From Ostrinia nubilalis (Eukaryota > Arthropoda > Insecta > Lepidoptera > Crambidae), in contig NC_087107.1 in the NCBI RefSeq assembly GCF_963855985.1, positions 124,001 to 188,000 of the forward strand: a DNA stretch of 64,000 nt. The letters are read 5' to 3'. The translations under genes and the position numbers were made by a program. The notes below the pieces were generated by a model. The model made no database searches, was not told the origin of the DNA, and saw only the letters and a list, made by a program, of their open reading frames with translations. Below, piece after piece: positions 58,527 to 64,000 of this stretch. Position 1 is the stretch's first letter. Every line of letters begins with the position of its first letter.

Positions 58527-59827
58527 AACTCTATCCGATCCGCGTGGTCCCACACTTTTCGATAAAAACTATCGATAGCATCGAATAACTTTTCGCACTT
58601 GGGTGGTCCCGCGATTCGCCATAAACGGATTTACAGCATCTGTAAAGTCGTTTGCGCTTGATTTATAGTTTTTATGGGCGATTAACGGGTTAATTATGTC
58701 ATTTGCTTGACGACCGATAACAGTTAAGGTGGACGCATTCGCAGCGACTTGTTTATGGTGCGCTGCGAACCAATTATCGCTGGTGTTTTGTTGTTGTAAT
58801 TAGCGTGGCGATAGTGATAGTGAGTTTTTTTTAATATTATTTTGTTTATAAATAATAAACTTACATAATGCTACAAATAAGAAAAAGTAATAGGTAACTT
58901 AATATAGTAGTAATATTTTTTATTATTTTTTAGGTCGGTTTCCCGTGAATTTCCGTTAAGTTTAATGTAGATCAAAGCTTTTTTTTAGAAATCTTCTGAT
59001 CTATCCGATGATGGTTGCTATAAAAATTAAAAATGTCATACACATCTACCTACTAGAACTTCAAATGAAATATTAAAAACAAAGCTAAATCTGTCATCAA
59101 ATAATAGCTTATTAATAAGTCACTGTCCCAAAACCAACATTGCCTTATCTTAAACAGCAAACTATTTCAATTAAGTTGAGCAAATACGAGTAATGTTTAA
59201 TCTCAGGCCCCCAGCTCTCTAGCTCGCGCTGAAATATTAACGGCGTCAAAATGTCACCGACTCTGAATTTAAGACGTAGTAAAAGCAGTTCTCAGACGAA
59301 ATTGTTTCCATTTGATGAATCCGACTTAAAAGCGTGGAACCAAAAGGTTAATATTATTTGCTGATGTCGAAATATCTTTGACTATTTAATACCAACTTGC
59401 AAATCATTAGACTTAAACAACAGTCAGTTTTGGTAGCTATAAATTAATATCGGGGGTAGTTACGTATGTTTGCTTCTTGTTCCCTACAAGCAAAATTTCG
59501 TAGAAAATTTTTCAGCACATAACACAAGGAAATGGATTGGAACAAACTCTATGGGATACATTTGCACTGCTAACACATTTCGTAGTTTCCAGTACGCTTA
59601 TTTATTAAACTATCTTTGGTTCTTAGTTTCTCCGCGACAAAAAAATAGTTGGATATTCACAGTAAAGAAAAGCATGCATAGTTACCCAAACTGCAAATCA
59701 ATGTTGTCTTACCTGCAACAAAATAAGGAAATATACATTAGTATGCACATACAACTAAACTATCAACGCATTCAATATGAAGAATATAAAGGGAGTTTGA
59801 ATTACAATATCAGTCTTTTCTTAGTAC
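58527..59827. other. Non-coding stretch
   Basis: No supported feature. An open frame starting at 59470 runs into the LINE fragment below, but its first 120 codons resemble nothing. Confidence 0.4.
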
Positions 59828-60045
59828 GCAAAACTGACGGCCGATGGGGCAGCAAGGTTCTGGTATGGAGTCCACGTACCGTAAAGCGCTGCATAGGACG
59901 TCCACTCACAAGGTGGACCGACGACCTCATAAAGGTAGCAGGAAGGCGCTGGATGTAGGCCGCTGCCAACCGGCCTTCGTGGAAATCATTGGGGGAGGCC
60001 TATGTTAAACAGTGGGCGACCTATGGTTGAAATGATGTTCTCTTT
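59828..60045 (+). mobile_element. LINE 3' end encoding RT C-terminus
   Basis: The frame reads KTDGRWGSKVLVWSPRTVKR, then GRPLTRWTDDLIKVAGRRWM and a stop. Beyond it lies degenerate EAYVKQWATYG and a gaaatgatgtt tail. It belongs to the (atg)n-tailed group with 13611-13770 and reaches about 30 codons further upstream than the other copies. 5'-truncated and non-functional. Confidence 0.88.
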
Positions 60046-60980
60046 TCTTGTATTGCAAATCGTGTGAAAGAAGTCCTCTTAGTTCAGATTTCGAATGGAA
60101 ACATGCTCTTGTATGTAATGTAAATGCGTTGTTCGTCGAAATCCGAAATTCTCGCTTTCTAATGTCAACGCATAAACATAATCAAATTACGCGCGAGCGC
60201 AGCGCGGAGATCACTCGGGTATGTCACCCGATTTCACGGACTTTTTGAACGCATGCACCGTGTTTAATGTGGCATTTTTAGCACATGAAACCACGTAACG
60301 TCCATTTAAGAGCCATTTTACATTTTCGTGCGAAATTCTAAGATTTTGGAAGCATGAATTACTATCTTAAGCAACACCCAGAGATTATTTAATAACTGCG
60401 AAAGATAGGTCAATCCTTGGTGTTGACCATTAATGAAACGGATTTACTAAAATTCTTTTGCTTAATTCACAGTGCCCCATCTCCCACAACCATTTTACGG
60501 AAAAATTGCCGCAGACTCATTTTCAAAGTCCTGTATCTATTATTTATGCTCATATAATAAGCTTAAAAATATATAGTAATCATCGGACATATATTCTTGT
60601 AGTCCATTAATGAAATAGATTCTTGAATTTCATTACCATTATTGAGTAAAATCTAAAAATAATTTGGCAAATTTGAAGATTAACGTCACATTTTGATCGT
60701 GGTTTTTGGTTTAAAAACACAGCAATAACTGCAATAAAAGTATCCCAAAATAAAGAATATTCATTGTAGAATTGATTTCTACAGTTATTGCTTAAATATT
60801 AGTAACCACTTTGTCAAAATATTGATGTGAATATCAGTATAAATTACAATGCGCAAGCCGACATCGATTAGTATGGCGCGAGCGCCCGTCAAGGCAGGAC
60901 CTGTGTCATTTTTCCCGCCGTGACGTTTACGTGCGTTCGTGTCGTAAAGCGGTGATTTGTACGGTGACCAAATACATTTG
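60046..60980. other. Non-coding stretch with a small hairpin
   Basis: agcaataactg (60721-60731) pairs with cagttattgct (60782-60792) around 50 nt with little further pairing. A CpG-rich patch lies at about 60860-60960. No gene recognised. Confidence 0.45.
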
Positions 60981-61222
60981 ATACTATGCCGAGAGGCTGT
61001 TTCGAGTCGGCCGGCCGAGCAGAAATTGAAATGATGAATTTTAATTTCTTTGACGGATCTGGGTGTAACTATGTATAATATGTAGGTACCATGTATTTAA
61101 TTTAATAAATAAATTATAAAAAAGTATATCCATTATGCTAGCACCCTTAACACAAGCATATTGGTTGCCTACTTTTGGACTAGATGGCGCTGTGAAATTG
61201 TTCAAAGATTTGTTTATTTATT
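60981..61222 (+). mobile_element. tRNA-derived SINE, 5'-truncated copy
   Basis: Same body as 39796-40066: 'gcagaaattgaaatgatgaa', 'ggatctgggtgtaactatg', 'atgctagcacccttaacaca' and tail (ttta)n. The head keeps only the region from the anticodon arm on ('atactatgccgagagg'). The B-box is eroded (gtttcgagtcgg), so Pol III transcription is unlikely. Confidence 0.88.
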
Positions 61223-61289
61223 TATCCGCTTTGAGTTTTGTTTCGTGAAGAAAAAAAAAAAGCGTTTTGTTTCGAGAGGGAAGCTTTGT

Positions 61290-61400
61290 TGTTAAATCTA
61301 TAGTAATAAAAGAGGAAAGATTTGATTGTTTGTTTGTTTGTTTGGAGGCAATAGCTCCGAAAAAAAATTCTTTCACGATTTAGAATCCTAATTTTTTTTC
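61290..61400 (-). mobile_element. RTE-like 3' fragment, reverse strand
   Basis: 'tctatagtaataaaagagga', 'gatttgattgtttgtttgtt' and 'aattctttcacgatttagaa' follow the order of a recurrent lepidopteran RTE-type terminus, similar in kind to 39138-39215. Degraded, non-coding. Confidence 0.5.
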
Positions 61401-62574
61401 TATGTAGGCTATAAAATATTTTCAAAAACTATATTATAGTACAAAATCTTTGATAAAATTCGACGTTTAATAAATAAATTAGATAACATATTAATACTTT
61501 TTTTTTCAGTACGATTTTAGTACTTGTTTTTCAGAAATTCTACGATTTAACTAAACTTCTAGTGTTTATATTTTATGCATAATTATTAACTTCTAAAATA
61601 TACATATATCCTATTGATAGATGACGTGCTTCGTATTTTTATTAAAATTATTACCTGACTATGTTAAAAAGGTGTGGAATGTTATTTTGGAGATAACTTG
61701 GTACCATAGAAATATAGAGAGATGCTAAGTAATGCGCTGAGTTCGAAACTCAGTGTCGTATTAGAAATTCACACACACAAAGAAATCAAATTATGTGCTC
61801 ATTATCCACTGCGGTATCAGTATTCAACGTTCGAATAATCTTTAGTACTATGCAAGCAATATAAACTGTTTACAAATTGGTTTCGCTACTGTCATCATTG
61901 CTTTCACAAGCAATATGTTCCAATTTGTCCCTTGTCACATTTCCCTTTAGTTTCTGTGATCTGTGCTTGTTTCTAAGTTGATATCAATGAAATATTCCTT
62001 AGTATTTTTGATTTAATTTTTTTTTTGACACGTGTTTGAAAAATCAAGGTTAGATTACAATAAAATAACAAGTGAAAACGTAACATTGCATTGCAACTCG
62101 CAATTTCGCAATATTGATGAGGAGATCCCATTGGAAAGTCTGTATTCATTCCTAGGATTCCCCTAACACCATCAAATTCAAGAGAATTCAAGAGAGTGCA
62201 GTTTCCCATCTCATGCTTAGGGACCACGGTTTAAAATAGTGTGGTTGCATAGAGCCTGCAATGGGCAACCGCGTGCGCAGCTGCTCATACTAATTTTCGA
62301 TAAAAAGCAAGTGTTGGCGCCCTCACGAGTTTTAGCGGAGTTCCATATGGTAGCGGGAGTAGACTTAATGGAAATCTATGCTTCTCCGACGACCAGTTGT
62401 ATGTGGCATACTCCAGAGTATGCGCACACAATAGCCTGGTGATTTTAGCACCTGAAGGAAAAACAAAAAAACATTGTTTACAAAGAAATCTGCGGCAGGT
62501 GTAGTGTTTTAATTTTGTTTTAGAAAGATCTCATAATTTTGTAAGTATTCAAATATTTAAACATAATCTACTAT
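61401..62574. other. Non-coding stretch, nothing recognised
   Basis: Mixed-composition DNA around 62230-62450 includes a 67-codon frame without recognisable features. Confidence 0.4.
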
Positions 62575-63437
<863 letters not shown>

Positions 63438-63573
63438 TAGATTTTATATCAAAAAATATAATCATTTATTTTAATAAAATTAATTTTCTTAGAATATTTT
63501 AATTCTATTAGAACCATTTTCCACTTCATCGCAGAAGAAGTCGCGGGCAAAAAGCTAGTATGAAATATGTAGT

Positions 63574-63996
63574 ATTGCCCGCGGCTTCACCCGCTTGAAA
63601 TTTAGTTTGTCACAGATCGTCATAAATTATAGCCTAACATTGTTATTCTGGTCGACGCCAGGGATGGATGAGCGTCGCTGTCGCTGGCGACAGGGTCTTC
63701 TGGTTCAGGGTTCATGGTGTAGGTCTCAGGCAAAATGAAATCCACTCGTAGAAATTAATAAATTCAGTGTATTCACGAAAATAATTACACACAGCACTAG
63801 AGTCGTATCGGAACTGAGTGAACCAAAGGTCTTGTGATAGGAACTTCCGACCCGAGTGATAGTTGAACACAGACTGCCTAGTACTGCTGTACTGTACTGT
63901 AAAGTTTCATCAAAATCTGTTCAGTAGTTTTTGCGTGAAAGTGTAACAAACATCCAGACATCCACACAAACTTTCGTATTTATAATATTAGTAAGA
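63574..63996 (+). mobile_element. RTE-like 3' end interrupted by 243 bp of foreign sequence
   Basis: The left part (63574-63651) reads 'ttgcccgcggcttcacccgc' to 'ttgttattctgg'. The right part (63895-63996) resumes with 'tactgtaaagtttcatcaaa' and ends ttataatattagtaag. Comparison with 24133-24316 and 9721-10082 shows about 13 bp of the element replaced by 63652-63894. That segment is GC-richer, contains gtcgctggcgac and matches nothing else in the window. Confidence 0.8.
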
Positions 63997-64000
63997 CTAG

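Noticed and set aside
59470..59958. 162-codon forward frame taken as one gene
   Set aside because: Only its last 40 or so codons are meaningful, and they are a LINE RT C terminus; the first 120 are chance extension.

Overview
This is AT-rich eukaryotic nuclear DNA, almost certainly from a moth or butterfly (Lepidoptera). Genuine coding DNA is sparse. There are no bacterial operons, and no CRISPR array or phage. The dispersed repeats are of types I recognise from lepidopteran genomes: 3' ends of RTE-like retrotransposons that carry a 'cccgcggcttcgcccgcg' signature and end in 'ttataatattagt', LINE tails encoding WTDDLVKVAG...EAFVQQWTSF, a tRNA-derived SINE, and several hairpin MITEs. No database search was possible, so family names rest on motif recognition.

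Host features are few. A coding first exon (809-1001, +) has a proline-rich N terminus and ends at a GTCAGT donor. An intact tRNA-Lys(CTT) gene lies at 1404-1476 (-). A GC/CpG-rich promoter-like block at 29450-29760 leads into a second short coding first exon (29821-29905, +) that ends at GTAAGT. Both exons end in phase 1 with a G before the donor. They could therefore be alternative first exons of one gene spread over a very long first intron, but no downstream acceptor exon was recognised. The rest looks intronic or intergenic.

The one large protein-coding unit is a complete BEL/Pao LTR retrotransposon (46614-52925, -). It has two 176-bp LTRs that read as identical, a 5-bp target-site duplication (ctgtt), a 12-nt primer-binding site matching the 3' end of tRNA-Tyr, and an unbroken 1727-aa Gag-Pol (47029-52212) with protease, RT, RNase H-like and integrase residues in place. 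It is a very recent and possibly still mobile insertion.

Layout: 1-3 kb, tandem repeats, first exon, tRNA and a MITE; 3-16.6 kb, MITEs, RTE/LINE ends, hairpins and a 1.25-kb TIR element; 17-29 kb, sparse repeats and one hairpin; 29.4-30 kb, candidate promoter and exon; 33-40 kb, dense LINE, SINE and MITE debris; 45.1-46.3 kb, a 1.19-kb TIR element with promoter-like signals; 46.6-52.9 kb, BEL/Pao; 58-64 kb, MITEs, LINE, SINE, a 680-bp long inverted-repeat element and an interrupted RTE copy. The genes do not form a pathway. The window is mainly a record of transposition around one or two host first exons.
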